Assembly: GCA_963921215.1 (NCBI GenBank)
Contig: OY992525.1
Span: 13,421,081-13,485,080, forward strand
DNA from: Scoparia ambigualis
Taxonomy: Eukaryota > Arthropoda > Insecta > Lepidoptera > Crambidae
Direction: 5' to 3'
Length of the DNA: 64,000 nt
Below the pieces are notes generated by a model. The model ran no database searches and was not told where the DNA came from. It saw only the letters and a list, made by a program, of their open reading frames with translations. A program made the translations under genes and the position numbers. Below, piece after piece: positions 42,750 through 53,900 of the stretch. Numbering within the stretch: position 1 is the first letter of the stretch; the number at the start of each line of letters is the position of its first letter.

Positions 42750-45062
42750 TAAGAGCTCTTATTCTAATGTAACGGTTGTGTCACTTCACCCAACCACCAG
42801 TATTATTTTGCACTCACGAAGGGTTTTATATTGACGAACTAATTAAGTATAGGTTTGGTGCTCCAGATAGAGAAAGTTGGAAGACGCGAACTCGTCGCGG
42901 CCTCACGAGCGAGACTACAGTAAGTTACTACTTCTTTGAAGCAGTAACTGCTTCAAAGAACAGGCTACCCACAGTAGGCAAATAATATCAACAAAAGTTT
43001 TGTGGTGTACCCTTCATGTTGTGTTATCTTAAAACTTGAATCAGATTAGAAATACAAAGAAGTTATATGAAATATTCCGGTACGGAACAGTACCTATTGG
43101 TTGAAATTGCCCCGACGGGTCAATTTCAATTTAATTTCAAATACATACTATTAAAATTTTGTTATGTATAATTTCCTGTATTAAACAATCTAAACTTTAT
43201 TACGAAACTATTACACACCTTAAAACACAAGAAAATCCTATGGGTCGAAAGTGACCCAGTGAGTCTATGATAATTTTAATTTTAAATAGACCTTATTATA
43301 GTGTTCCTTCTACTACCTAACCAGCCAGCTAATATTTCAGCGGTAAGAGCTATGGTCGTGGGTGGTTGGGATAAAACCAGTACCGTTCGGAGTATTATGT
43401 TGAAATAAAAATTAAATTACTCGGTCTATAAAAAATATAAAAGTAAGTGTTTAATCAGAGTAACCGTATAAAAACCATCAAACGTTTTAAGCCAAGAAAC
43501 CAGAGAACCGTGGGGTTATACCGATATAAAAATAATAATAATGGGCGCCAGGACCGTTCATTAGGTCCAGATTTGGAGACGACGTTAACATACAACTTCA
43601 CAACAATGGTCGATATCGTAGATCCACAATGTTTCACAACTTCACCAACGCTTGGTGTAGTTGGATAGTAAAACGAAAATAAAGGTTAAGGTGCCGAAAC
43701 CTTAATTTAAAAATGTTCAGAAATAAAAAATAATTATACAGGAATTCATAAAAATTGGGTATAAAAAAGCCATCTACGCCTGCATGTCCGCTAGGCGGTG
43801 ACAGCTCGACTTGTAGCAGGTTGCCGCTGGAACCCACGAGGAAACAGGCCGCGCGTCCAGGCTTTAGCTACGTGCTCTAAATTCCTGGCGGCGCGGCGGG
43901 CTTCTCGAAGAACCTGGAATTGTCAATACGGATCATTATTACTACATACCCTACACTTAGGTCAGAACTCCAAAATGAATTTGGTCCCGCAGTCTGCTGT
44001 CTGTAACCGGAGCTGCAACCTATCATAATCATGGACTCGCTGCACAACGGAGGTTTCAAAAGCTTCCCAGCGTTGCGGTAGACCTATAAACTAACATTAG
44101 TACCATAGTAATTACCATTGCTCAATTTTAGAGTTTTTTTACATTTAACTAGAACAAAAGGTACAACAATGCCCTACCAAACTATGAGTTTGGTTCTTTG
44201 TTGGAACATGCACAGAATAAACAGGTTAAAGATTAAGTGGTGATGTGAAGGCCACGTGGCTCTCCATGTCTCCAGGGGCCTAGGAGCAATTCTAAAACCT
44301 ATAAAATCGAATGTCTGCATTCTTAGTAAAAGAGGGCAGTTTATTAGTTAACCTAGCTTGAGGAAAACACTTATGGACCATGATTTAATACTTACACGCT
44401 GTAGCCGCGTGTGTCGCGTGGCGGGACGCTGCGACAGACACTTCGTGGGCACGGAATCCTGGAATTAAACAACACACTGTTGATAATATTCTCATAAGCC
44501 CATGATGCTTCAAACCCACTTTCACCAGTCCAACACCATTTCAACCAATTCATACCTCAGTAAAATCGATCTCACCACACAGCACCGACTAACACCAGAG
44601 TATGAATCCATTACGGCTTCGTGTCTCTGCAACTTTCAATTAGCCGGAAACACTCAAACTGGAAAGATATGTCTCGAAATCTTCCCATAAAATGTGTAAA
44701 ATTATCACATTCTGTTCTCGTTAGACATTATTAATCTTATTTAATGGCTTTGCGTTTAGCATTAAGCCAATTTCAAGTAGTTTATATTTAAAAAATATAT
44801 TTAGTTTTGTACGGTAGCTTGAGTTAAAATGGAGTCTCACAACACGTGTTGTTGTTAAAAGAACACGGGAGAAACTCCCTCGTTAGACATCTGACTTGCC
44901 AGTACTAAAACGTCAATTATGACGTTTCACAACTCGTCCTGAAACTAAATGAATCTGTCACTAATCCAACTACATGAATTAAAAAAAATTAACGTTTAGC
45001 ATGGTGAAATCCGTTTTTTCAGGATGCTCACCCCCACCTTTACTCAACAATTAAACCGTCTA
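42750..45062. other. Flanking AT-rich stretch, no gene recognised
   Basis: It contains short inverted words (CTTTGAAGCAGTAACTGCTTCAAAG near 42931 and GAAATTGCCCC-GAC-GGGTCAATTTC near 43105). A GC-richer minus-strand open patch (43877-44059) has no family resemblance. A 42776-42985 frame ends near a GTAAGT but cannot be supported as an exon. Confidence 0.45.
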
Positions 45063-45064
45063 TA

Positions 45065-46376
45065 CGTAAGGTCACTACGAAAGTTTTGAGATACTCAAAA
45101 TTTATAAAAAGAACGCAACTAGATTGAACCTTTTTTTAAAGATAAATTATTTGTAATTCGAACATAGAAAACCATTTGATCAAATATTTAAAAATAAAAA
45201 AATTACGTTTGATTTTTGTTTCAATTCCGCGGGCTTTCATCGTCAACTATGGATTTTAAGCGAGAACATTTTCGTGCGATGATTTTGTACGATTATAAAT
45301 TTGGATTAAATGAATGTGAGTGCAAAGAGCGATTAGTTTCGCCGTTTGGGGACTATGCACTATCGCGTGCAACAGTTTTCAGATGGTTTGCTCAATTTAA
45401 ACGAGGGATTTTCTCCATAAATGATGATGAAAGGAGTGGCCGGCCCGCGACTTCAGTTACAGAAGAAAACGTCCTAGTTGTGAAAAAAATTATTAAGGAA
45501 GACCCAAAAGTGACTTATAAACATATAAAAGAGGTCGTGAAGATTTCATCGCCAGCTATTAATGAAATTTTACACAAGCGGCTTAGAGTCGGGAAATTAT
45601 GTTCACGATGGGTGCCTCACTCGCTGACTTCAGAACAAAAAGAAGCTCGTGTGACATGGTGCAAATATATACTCAGAAAATTTGATCACGGAGAAGGACG
45701 GTCAATTTTTAACATTATTACTGGAGACGAGAGTTAGATTTACCAATGTGATCTACCGACTAAACGGCAATCGACAATTTGGGTGTTTCCTGATGATGAA
45801 CCTCCAACGAAGGTAAAACGCGGGCGAAGTGTTGAGAAAAAAATGGTGGCCACATTTTTTTCTGCAAGTAGTGTGTATGTGGCCACAATTTCCTTAGACG
45901 ACCAAAAAACTGTGAATGCTAAGTGGTATATTGAAGTGTGTTTACCTACTGTATTTAATAATTTAAAACAAAAACGACCTAAAACTGGTTTGAGGGGGCT
46001 CTTTTTGCATCATGGCAATGCGTCGCCGCACAAGGCCATTGTCACCAAGGATTTTTTGAAGAGTACAAAGATTGAAGAATTGTGTCATCCTCCGTATAGC
46101 CCCGATTTAGCTCCTTGTGATTTCTTCCTCTTTCCGAAAATCAAAGTCAGACTTCGTGACACGCGATATAACAGTCCTAAGGATGCACAGAATGCCTACT
46201 TGCAGGCCGTAGAAGACCTCCCTAAAGAAGAGTACCGGGAATGCTATAAATCATGGTTTAGGCGGATGAATCGATGCATAGAAGCTAATGGAGAGTACTT
46301 TGAGAAACAGTAATAAAAAAAATTTGAATAACTTTTATACTTTTTTTGTATCTCAAAACTTTCGTAGTGACCCACG
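45065..46376 (+). mobile_element. mariner-family DNA transposon (1.3 kb)
   Basis: Inverted ends GGTCACTACGAAAGTTTTGAGATAC (45070-45094 and its complement near 46347-46371) bracket a single transposase gene. TA flanks both sides (45063-45064 and 46377-46378). The 1312-bp length is typical for mariner. The TIRs are well preserved, so it might still be mobilised in trans. Confidence 0.9.
45249..46313 (+). pseudogene. mariner transposase with stop and lost catalytic Asp
   Basis: The transposase cuts and pastes the element at TA sites. The ATG is at 45249. The N-terminal DNA-binding part has paired HTH units (LSRATVFRWFAQFKRG, DERSGRPAT). WVPHSLTSEQKEAR precedes the catalytic core. The first catalytic Asp is at residue 160 in TGDES. 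The next Trp-like codon is TAG at 45735-45737 (residue 163). The second catalytic position reads HHGNA where HHDNA is usual, so residue 256 is Gly. The third Asp is residue 291 in YSPDLAPCD, giving D34D spacing. One nonsense and one active-site substitution, no frameshift: recently inactive. Confidence 0.92.
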
Positions 46377-46378
46377 TA

Positions 46379-47590
46379 TCTTAGGGAGCGCTTCTTTCCG
46401 CTCTGGCAACCCTTAAGGGCAGAGACAATCCTTAGATAATCTACAGATAAAACATATTTATCACTTCGAATATTCTAGAAACACTGTCCTTATAAAAAAA
46501 AACAGTTCTATTTCCGGACTTGCACAAAATTTTATTTAATTACTGAAAGTAAATATTATACTAAATATTACATTAATATAATATGTAATTTATTATCGGA
46601 ACTGTATCAGCTATTAAAAAAATTGTCTCCGGCAAATGTCAAAATCAAAATGTAAACACAACATCAAAAATTTATTATCTCAATTTATTCAAATGTAATG
46701 AAAAGTCTTGCCAAAACTGATTTAGAAAGTTGTATTAATTGAACACGCAAGAAAAGTTTGTCTAGTAATGTGTCAGCCAAACCTACAAGTCTATATTATG
46801 AAAAAATAATGGATTCAATTCAAACAAGCTACAATGATTATTAACTAACAATGAATTCAGGTAACCTATTATGTTTAATTGTTGCGAACCTTTTTGTAGA
46901 TTAGCCAGGCCAGATAGGGGCTAGAATTTACAACGTAACAGTATGGATGGCAGGATTACCTAAGAATCTTTACTGACTTCCTATAACAACAATAATATTA
47001 ATAACTTATAGCAAATAAGCATAACTGTACTGTGATGTTTGATTTCTGATACTGTACATTACCAAACAGGCATTTTTAGCTTTCCCTGACGTACGATACG
47101 GCCTTAAATTGCATTCTTCAATGTGTTATGGGTTAACCATCAAGTTATTAGTAAAAATTAAGCTAATATTGAGCAAACAGGAAACAGTTGAGAACATGGG
47201 AGACCCTGCCTGATAGAATCACATAAGTGGTCAAATACCTTGCAAGTTATATTACGAAAATATATAAACATTTGATTTGGTAATAAACCTGATCATTAGA
47301 CTAAGAGTACAGTGTGCTTCTTTACCTATATTCCTATTAAAGCATGTGGAGAAATAAACTTCTAAGTATAATTGACTTAATTATCAACAAGGTTTACTGT
47401 GGATAATAACATGATGCCTACCTACTTAAAGTATACTAACTAGGGTTTAGTAGGTTACTAAATAATTACCCAGTCTGAGAGAAAGAGGCAGAAGTAAAAC
47501 CTTAGTAATTAACCTTAGTTCACTTCCTAAAAGATATAGGTCGTTAAATAATTTAACCATCTTATTAATAAACTAATTATGTAATATTCT
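46379..47590. other. AT-rich stretch, nothing recognised
   Basis: No open frame with family resemblance, no clear repeat. Confidence 0.5.
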
Positions 47591-47591
47591 G

Positions 47592-47927
47592 CTAAGGCAA
47601 CAAATACAATCTGGTATAATACTCTGAGCCGTCATTTGAATCTACTTCAAATAGTTTTTCGACATCTTGACTATCTTTATCTTCATCATCATTTTTAGAC
47701 ATATCAATAGAGACGTTTAATGTATGTTTATCATTGTCATCACTTGCTTTGATTAATGTATTTAAGTAGTCTGTAATAGATTTAAATATCTTTTTAAATT
47801 TCAAATTTTTAGCATCTTCTTCGTTCTGAATCATTTTAATTTTGTTTTTTATATTGTCCACTGATTTAATTAGTTGTGTTTTTATCTCATAATTCATAAT
47901 TTCCGCAAATCGACTGTTTTGCACCAA
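47592..47927 (-). pseudogene. Polinton protein X, N-terminal fragment (second copy)
   Basis: It reads with KTQLIKSVDNIKNKIKMI, then FKKIFKSITDYLNTLIK and an Asp-rich linker, ending at 47592. Order and character match the start of protein X at 19640-19276 (basic helix, FKPI-PLN-like block, acidic/Ser linker). It lies just downstream of an ATPase fragment, as in the 19-20 kb copy. The central YWDDPNEL part is absent. Confidence 0.6.
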
Positions 47928-48007
47928 TATCTAAATCAAAATGATTTATTTTTCTATGCACATAATTTATATATTCGTTTATTCATTTATCTTCATAAAA
48001 TTGTGTT

Positions 48008-48430
48008 CTATAAATGTATAAAAGTATCAAAACACTGTCTATATCTTCCTTTATCCAAATCACAATCTTTATTTATTAACAAAAAACTGTCCCTCCCTCC
48101 CTCCCTCCATATTGTAGAGCAAAGCTTTTTGAATTCAAGCCATTCAATGTCCGTAGTTACATGCTCATTATAAATATGTCTTAAATTTGTATCATCTTGT
48201 ATAAAGATAATCAGGAGATTGACATTGTCACGTATTAATTGTTTAGGTATTTTTGAATAAGTTTGTGATAAATAAAAACAATCTATTAGTTTATGTCTTC
48301 CCATAACAAAATAATTACGAATATTAATCTGATTTTCACAGGCTACGTCATCAAAAATCATTATCGAATTTTTCAAGGCATCATTAGGCGGGATCACGTC
48401 TTTGTTACGATTGAAAACAAATAATTTTGC
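48008..48430 (-). pseudogene. ATP: Polinton packaging ATPase fragment (second copy)
   Basis: It holds the Walker B segment SIMIFDDVACENQ and QTYSKIPKQLIRDNVNLL, then an acidic C-terminal part (HIYNEHVTTDIEWLEF). The corresponding residues of the 19676-20361 copy are clearly similar but not close, so these are separate elements. The N-terminal half with Walker A is missing: the sequence is cut at about 48430, where a BEL/Pao copy begins. This piece has no internal stop. Confidence 0.8.
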
Positions 48431-50807
48431 TAAAATATGAGCTGTGGCAGTGATTGTAGGAGTATCATTGTGAGTGGGTCGGCATACTATTGTTATTGCC
48501 GCTTTCGACTCATGTTTGTGCTGATTCCCAACTCCTGTAATTTTTAAAGAATGATGGCAAGTTCAAAAGTCGTGCCATGCGTGACGTTATTAATGTCAGC
48601 ATACTGCCACAGTCCAATAAAGCTCTGGCTGTGTGAAGATGGCCATGTACGTCCGCGACTCTTAGTGAGACGGTTGGCAACAAAATGGGTGTGCCAGTGG
48701 GCACAGAAGGTGAGTGAGCTGATTGAGTATCAGCCGAAATTGTATGAGCTGAGTATGTATCAGCTGTGTGGGCATGGGTTGACTGGGCATGGGCTAAAGG
48801 GACATGGGCTAAATGGGCATGGTCTGAATGGGCATGGTCTTGATCTACCTCTTCGCTAGGGTGCTCCGTGATAGTTGGGAGTCATAATTGCTGGCGGCGT
48901 TCGCGGGGCCTACCTGGCGAACCGGACCTGGGCGTTCTGGCTCTGTGAGCAGAGCTGGGTTGCACCTGTTTAGCATGTGCGGGTTCGTGCCGCCTGCTGT
49001 TTCTGGGACGCTCCCTCGAGTGCTCTCTTAGCTGTGGTGGGGGTATATGTACTGACGAATGAACTGGGTGCGTTGAGTCGTCTGGTCGATGAAGGGACGT
49101 GTGGTGGTTGGAGCTCCCACAGTCCTTGCATGCCCCCCTTGACCTGCACTCGCTCTCGTAGTGACGGCCGAGACAACGCTGGCAGCGCTCGCGTGCCTGT
49201 ACAAAGTCCCAACGGCCCCGTGTTGGCTGGGCATTGTAACATCTGCACATCATGAGCCTATGTCCCCTAGTGGCACAATAGGGACAGTACGGCGTCGAGC
49301 GTGAGGAAGAGGACGAGGACGATGATGAGGAGCAGCTTTGCTGGAAGGCCGAGTAGACGGAGAACGGCTGACTGCGAGCCGGGGAGGTGGATGGGTGGTG
49401 ACGCATTTGCTGCGCTGAGCGGAACGGTTGGTGAGTAGGCTGATCATAGGCGCGGTGAGGCGATGGAGCTAAGGAGCGGCCACGGTAATGGTCGGGTTGT
49501 TGCTGAGCCATCTGAGCATAAGTGCGATGGGGCAACTGAGGAGGCGCGCGGCTACGAGAAGGGCCGAGCTGGGGCTGAATCGGTTGAGCCATGGCTTTGT
49601 TGGAGAACTCTTTCTCCACACAGCGCGCGTGCTCCTCGAGGTAGGAGATAAGGTCCCTTAACGTGGGCAGGGTGTTACTAGACCCGTGCCTGCGTTCAAA
49701 TAGCCTGCGGAGCTCGCCCTTGAGCTTCCGCATCACTATTGACACAAACACGTAGTCGTCTCCTATGGGCAGATCTAAATTGTTGAGGGCACACTGAGCT
49801 GATATGAGCGGCGTGAGAAACAGTGTGCGGATGTTCGAGCGCGTATGGATGCTTGGCAGCCCCAGGATGATGTCCACAAAACTATCAATGAGAACCCGGC
49901 GGTTCTTGTACCGCTTGGTGAGGATGTCCATGGCCACGGCAAAATTCTCATTGGTGACCTTTAAGTGGGACACCATACTTAATGCCTCACCGCTGAGACT
50001 TGAGAATAGGTAGTGGAGCTTGACTGCGTCCGACAGGGTCGCCATGTCGTCAGTCAGACTCCTAAACAGCGCAATGAAGGAAGGCCAGTCCTCCACTTTT
50101 GAGCTGAACCTGGGCAGCGCTATCTTGGGAAGGACGGCTGTGGGCGTATTGACGCCGAAACTGGGCTGAGCGCTATGGGTTGGGGATGACGTGGAAGAGG
50201 TTGAGAATTCCTCCCTAGCCATAAGTATCCCCAGGTACGCTCCGGAGGCTTTTGTGTGGTTCTCAGTGTATGTCCTCTCAATCCCCTCGTCTAAGTGCTC
50301 CTCGTCAAGAATGCTGTAATATACTGAATCCAGCTTCTCCTTAATGCCTAGCATTTGTGCGAAACGCACGTTAAATTCCGTTATGGAATGTTTGGTGTCG
50401 CCAGCAATGATTCGTGATCCCACCTCTAGGAGCTGGTGTATAGCTTTGGCGGCCTCCCTAAATATCGCGGCTTGTGACTTGGTCGGCATCGCGATGATTA
50501 AAAGGAAACAGAAAAAAAGGAATTAAAAAAAATAAAAAAAAAATATTCAAAGGCAGTAAAAAGGACCCTGTATATATTCTACAGTTGGGCTGGACGTACC
50601 TGTTTACTAAGGTAAGGAAAGTGGGCTAAAATTAATGCAACAATAAACAAAATAAAACTAAGTTGGGACGCCTTGTATATGTCCCACGGGTGGGCAAACG
50701 CATGTGTATGTGTATGTCTGTGTTGATTGAACGCGCGTACTTAATATCAGCCGACCGCAAAAGGAAAAAACAACAAAAAAAATCACGTCATCCGTAGCCC
50801 ACTAGTG
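48430..50807 (-). mobile_element. Partial BEL/Pao copy, minus strand
   Basis: Closely related to the intact element, corresponding to about its positions 36285-38660: end of the leader, all of gag, the UGA and the start of pol. No LTRs. It ends at 48430 against the Polinton ATPase fragment and at about 50807 against an oppositely oriented copy. Confidence 0.85.
48882..50489 (-). CDS. gag: BEL/Pao Gag, partial element copy (full gag ORF)
   Basis: A complete gag frame of 535 residues, from ATG at 50489 to TGA at 48884-48882. It parallels the intact Gag at 36628 with scattered substitutions (for example QMLGIKEKLD, where the other has QIQGTKEKLD). All three zinc knuckles are present, the first as CPYCATRGHRLMMC. 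The frame again stays open past the UGA, through a His/Ala-rich linker into the protease start, with GTG not ATG at the corresponding pol position (48704). Because LTRs are absent, expression would need outside transcription. Confidence 0.85.
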   Translation of the reverse strand: MPTKSQAAIFREAAKAIHQLLEVGSRIIAGDTKHSITEFNVRFAQMLGIKEKLDSVYYSILDEEHLDEGIERTYTENHTKASGAYLGILMAREEFSTSSTSSPTHSAQPSFGVNTPTAVLPKIALPRFSSKVEDWPSFIALFRSLTDDMATLSDAVKLHYLFSSLSGEALSMVSHLKVTNENFAVAMDILTKRYKNRRVLIDSFVDIILGLPSIHTRSNIRTLFLTPLISAQCALNNLDLPIGDDYVFVSIVMRKLKGELRRLFERRHGSSNTLPTLRDLISYLEEHARCVEKEFSNKAMAQPIQPQLGPSRSRAPPQLPHRTYAQMAQQQPDHYRGRSLAPSPHRAYDQPTHQPFRSAQQMRHHPSTSPARSQPFSVYSAFQQSCSSSSSSSSSSRSTPYCPYCATRGHRLMMCRCYNAQPTRGRWDFVQARERCQRCLGRHYESECRSRGACKDCGSSNHHTSLHRPDDSTHPVHSSVHIPPPQLREHSRERPRNSRRHEPAHAKQVQPSSAHRARTPRSGSPGRPRERRQQL

Positions 50808-52545
50808 GCGCTCGAACATCCGCACACTATTCCTCACGCCGCTCATATCAGCTCAGTGTGCAATCAACAATTTAGATCTGCTCATAGGAGACGACTACGT
50901 GTTTGTGTCAATTGTGGTGCGGAAGCTCAAGGGCGAGCTCCGCACGCTATTTGAACGCAGGCACGGGTCTAGTAACACTCTGCCCACGTTAAGGGAAGAC
51001 CTTATCTCCTACCTTGAGGAGAAAGAGTTCTCCAACATAGCCATGGCTCAACCGATTCAGCCCCAGCCCAGCCCTTCTCGTAGCCGCGCGCCTCCTCAGT
51101 TGCCCCATCGCACTTATGCTCAGATGGCTCAGCAAAAACCCGACCATTACCGTGGCCGCTCCTTAGCTCCATCGCCTCACCGCGCCTATGATCAGCCTAC
51201 TCACCAACCGTTCCGCCCAGCGCAGCAAATGCGTCACCGCCCATCCACCTCCCCGGCTCGCAGTCAGCCGTTCTCCGTCTACTCGGCCTTCCAGCAAAGC
51301 TGCTCCTGATCATCGTCCTCGTCCTCTTCCTCACGCTCGACGCCCTACTGTCCCTATTGTGCCACTAGGGGACATAGGCTCATAACGTGCAGATGGTACA
51401 ATGCCCAGCCAACACAGGGCCGTTGGGACTTGTACAGGCATGCGAGCGCTACCAGCGTTGTCTCGGCCGTCAATACGAGAGCGAGTGCAGGTCAAGGGGG
51501 GCATGCAAGGACTGTGGGAGCTCCAACCACCACACGTCCCTTCATCGACCAGACGACTCAACGCACCCAGTTCATTCGTCAGTACATATACCCCACCACA
51601 GCTAAGAGAGCACTCGAGGGAGCGTCCCAGAAACAGCAGGCGGCACGAACCCGCACATGCTAAACAGGTGCCACCCAGCTCTGCTGCAGATAAATTTATT
51701 GCGTACTGCGTTAAAAATGCAGTGAGACTTAGAAATAAGATTTAAGCAAAAAATGTATCATTATAAGTTTTAAATAAATGGGAAACTATGTTATATCTGT
51801 GAATATAACAATAGTTCCCCTAGATTATAAGTATATAAATGTAATTAATTAAGATAAGTTATAACGAAATAGAAAATAGCAGTAAGATTAAAAGTGTAAG
51901 GACCTGTAAAGGCCACCACAATTAGTATAAGATAGTAAGTAAGAAAATGTAAAATAGATATAAGAACAGTAGAAGATAGAAAATAAGCAAAGTTGTACGT
52001 TCATGAAGAAATAATATGTTAAATTGCCGAGCAAACAGCTCCGCTGAAAAAATTATTTACCCCTATTAATTTTAAGAGAAACCCAACAAGAAAGATGGTA
52101 ACGAGGCTACAAAGCCCTAGAGTAGAAAAATTAGGTTTTATTACGGGAGTCCCACCCGAACAAGAATGAAAGAGATGTATGGTTGTGAAGTATGCGGTAT
52201 GAAAGTGCGAGAAGAATTAAAGCGAGAACTGGAATGAATGAGAATTAGTTTAATAATAGGCTCTGATTATGTTGGAGTAGAGAGCAAAAAAAAACCCAGC
52301 TCTGCTCACAGAGCCAGCCCGCCCAGGTCCGGTTCGCCAGGTAGGCCCCGCGAACGCCGCCAGCAATTATGACTCCCAACTATCGCGGAGCACCCTAGCG
52401 AAGAGGTAGATCAAGACAATGCCCATTCAGACCATGCCCCTTTAGCCCATGTCCCTTTAGCCCATGCCCAGTCAACCCATGCCCACACAGCTGATACATA
52501 CTCAGCTCATACAATTTAGGCTGATACTCAATCAGCTCACTCACC
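50808..52545 (+). mobile_element. Partial BEL/Pao copy, plus strand
   Basis: It begins mid-gag (GCGCTCGAACATCCGC, corresponding to about 37274 of the intact element) and runs through the end of gag, the UGA (52370-52372) and the linker, to about 52545 where an RTE LINE piece starts. It has frameshifts (for example near 50994 and 51430) and an internal stop near 51308. A 608-bp retroposed insert sits at 51686-52293. It faces the 48430-50807 copy as an inverted repeat. Confidence 0.85.
51686..52293 (+). mobile_element. Retroposed insert with poly(A) and 13-bp TSD
   Basis: ACCCAGCTCTGCT flanks the insert (51673-51685 and 52294-52306), which ends in A8. These are marks of LINE-mediated insertion. 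The body starts inside a short open stretch (DKFIAYCVKNAVRLRN, then stop), followed by AT-rich sequence that reads like a 3' UTR. The source is unknown: a 5'-truncated LINE, another retroelement tail or a processed host mRNA. Confidence 0.75.
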
Positions 52546-52985
52546 AAAATTCAACTTCCATCTTCTTCTCTCTCTTCGGTCGTTCCCTCATGACTGAGGA
52601 TCGTGATCATCACGGCAGCACTTTGGATTGGACGAACTGTCTCCATGTGGTCCGGTCTGTGGCCATCCTCACCGCGGCGTAGAAGCGGGACGTTGGTGTT
52701 TCCTTCAGTTGGTCAGACCACCTGGTCGGGGACCGGCCTCGTGAACGTTTTCCTTCCACGTTTCCTACCACAATGAGCTTTTCTAAGCTACTGTCGCCAC
52801 GTCTGGCGATATGGCCAAAATAGCCCAGTATGCGACGATGACATAAGGTAGACAATCGGTCCTTAACGTTCAATTGCGACAGAATTGAGATGTTAGTGCG
52901 TTTGGCTGTCCACGGTATTCGCAGCATTCTTCTCCAGCACCACATCTCGAAAGCGTCGTCCATCTTGTTACTCCTGATCAATTGA
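52546..52985 (-). pseudogene. RTE-type LINE ORF C-terminus and 3' end
   Basis: The frame 52981-52610 reads EMWCWRRMLRIPWTAKRTN, then RRILGYFGHIARRGD, LEKLIVVGNVEGKRSRG and RSPTRWSDQLK. This is the cysteine-poor C-terminal segment that follows the RT in RTE-clade LINEs of Lepidoptera. It is 5'-truncated at 52985, within an envelope-like sequence. The 3' end merges with GAAGATGGAAGTTG-type sequence at about 52546 next to the BEL/Pao copy. No internal stop in the remaining 124 codons, which suggests a fairly recent origin. Confidence 0.75.
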
Positions 52986-53645
52986 AAATTGAATTAAACA
53001 TTATAACCGGACTGTTATCAAAAGATCTTACGTTGCCCTTAAACAATATTCAGTCCGACCTATCAAAGATATATCACTTACTTACCGTAAAAGCGAGAGC
53101 CTTAAGAAATTTTATTATTTTCGAAGTAAGCATACCGTTGGTCAGAAGAGATCTATGACATCTACAAGTTAATACCCATCCCACTTAAAGCAAATAACAG
53201 TATTATTCAATTAATACCTGTATCAAATTACGTAGCAATCAATATACAAAAGGACTCCTATGTGCCTATGTTTGAGAAAGACAGACAGGACTGTGTTATG
53301 TATGACAAAGATACCTACATATGCCCTTTGAAGCAGCCTGTATGAAAATGAGATCGGATCAGAATTTATGTTTAAAAAATCAAGTCTCAAATCAGTGCGA
53401 AACAACAAAATCAATTTGTCACAATACTTGGATGGAATTACGTAACATTAATACATATTTATTTTTCTGTTGCGGTCAATGCACCGTGCGGATCATATGC
53501 GAGAGTCAAGTTACCGCCGAACAATTAAATGAGGCTGGAATTATTACATTGAGCGACGATTGCATAATAAAGAGAGATTACCTTTACTGTATATCCGCAC
53601 AGAGGATTGTCGAATATAGTAAATCAAAAGGTCGATATTTATAAA
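52986..53645 (+). pseudogene. env: Errantivirus envelope (F-like) fragment
   Basis: A fragment of an envelope glycoprotein like those of insect errantiviruses, which relate to baculovirus F proteins. In the frame after 52990 there are LKIELNIITGLLSKDL, VKARALRNFIIFEVSIP and LIPVSNYVAINIQKDSY, then DRQDCVMYDKDTYICPL. A stop near 53153 and a frameshift near 53330-53350 separate this from the C-terminal part (53350-53644), which has paired cysteines (CGQCTVRIICE). No fusion peptide, cleavage site or transmembrane anchor is seen. It is a dead partial copy of an endogenous insect retroelement gene. The family call is from recalled motifs. Confidence 0.55.
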
Positions 53646-53900
53646 ATATATTCGCCAAGGAACAACGATTCATCCCCAGGATGATACGCGAGGCTATTGA
53701 AATTAAAAAAACATCGAAATTTCGAGAGCCATCATTCCAACCATCCTCTCTATTTCAAAAATAAAGAGGATGGTTGGAATTTACCACCTGCCTGGGACCC
53801 CATCATACAGGTCATTAAATCCCAGCCCCAACAGCAACACATTGCCAGACCTAAAAATATTGTTAGCTCGTATTGTGTAAACTTGAACGCACCCGGTTAA
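53646..53900 (+). pseudogene. Penelope-like element, endonuclease C-terminus
   Basis: It reads MIREAIEIKKTSKF, then in a neighbouring frame EDGWNLPPAWDPIIQVI, the conserved end of the GIY-YIG endonuclease region of Penelope-like retroelements, stopping at TAA 53898-53900. Between these blocks is a local inverted duplication (ATTCCAACCATCCTCT and its complement, 53735-53780) that disrupts the frame. Everything upstream (RT and most of the endonuclease) is missing. The 3' tail follows at once. Confidence 0.7.

Noticed and set aside
42776..42985. Host gene exon
   Set aside because: Open frame near a GTAAGT, but the start is not ATG and there is no family resemblance or acceptor evidence. Too weak to annotate.
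48551..48859. Plus-strand frame rich in GHGL repeats
   Set aside because: It is the antisense of the His/Ala-rich gag-pol linker of the minus-strand BEL/Pao copy.
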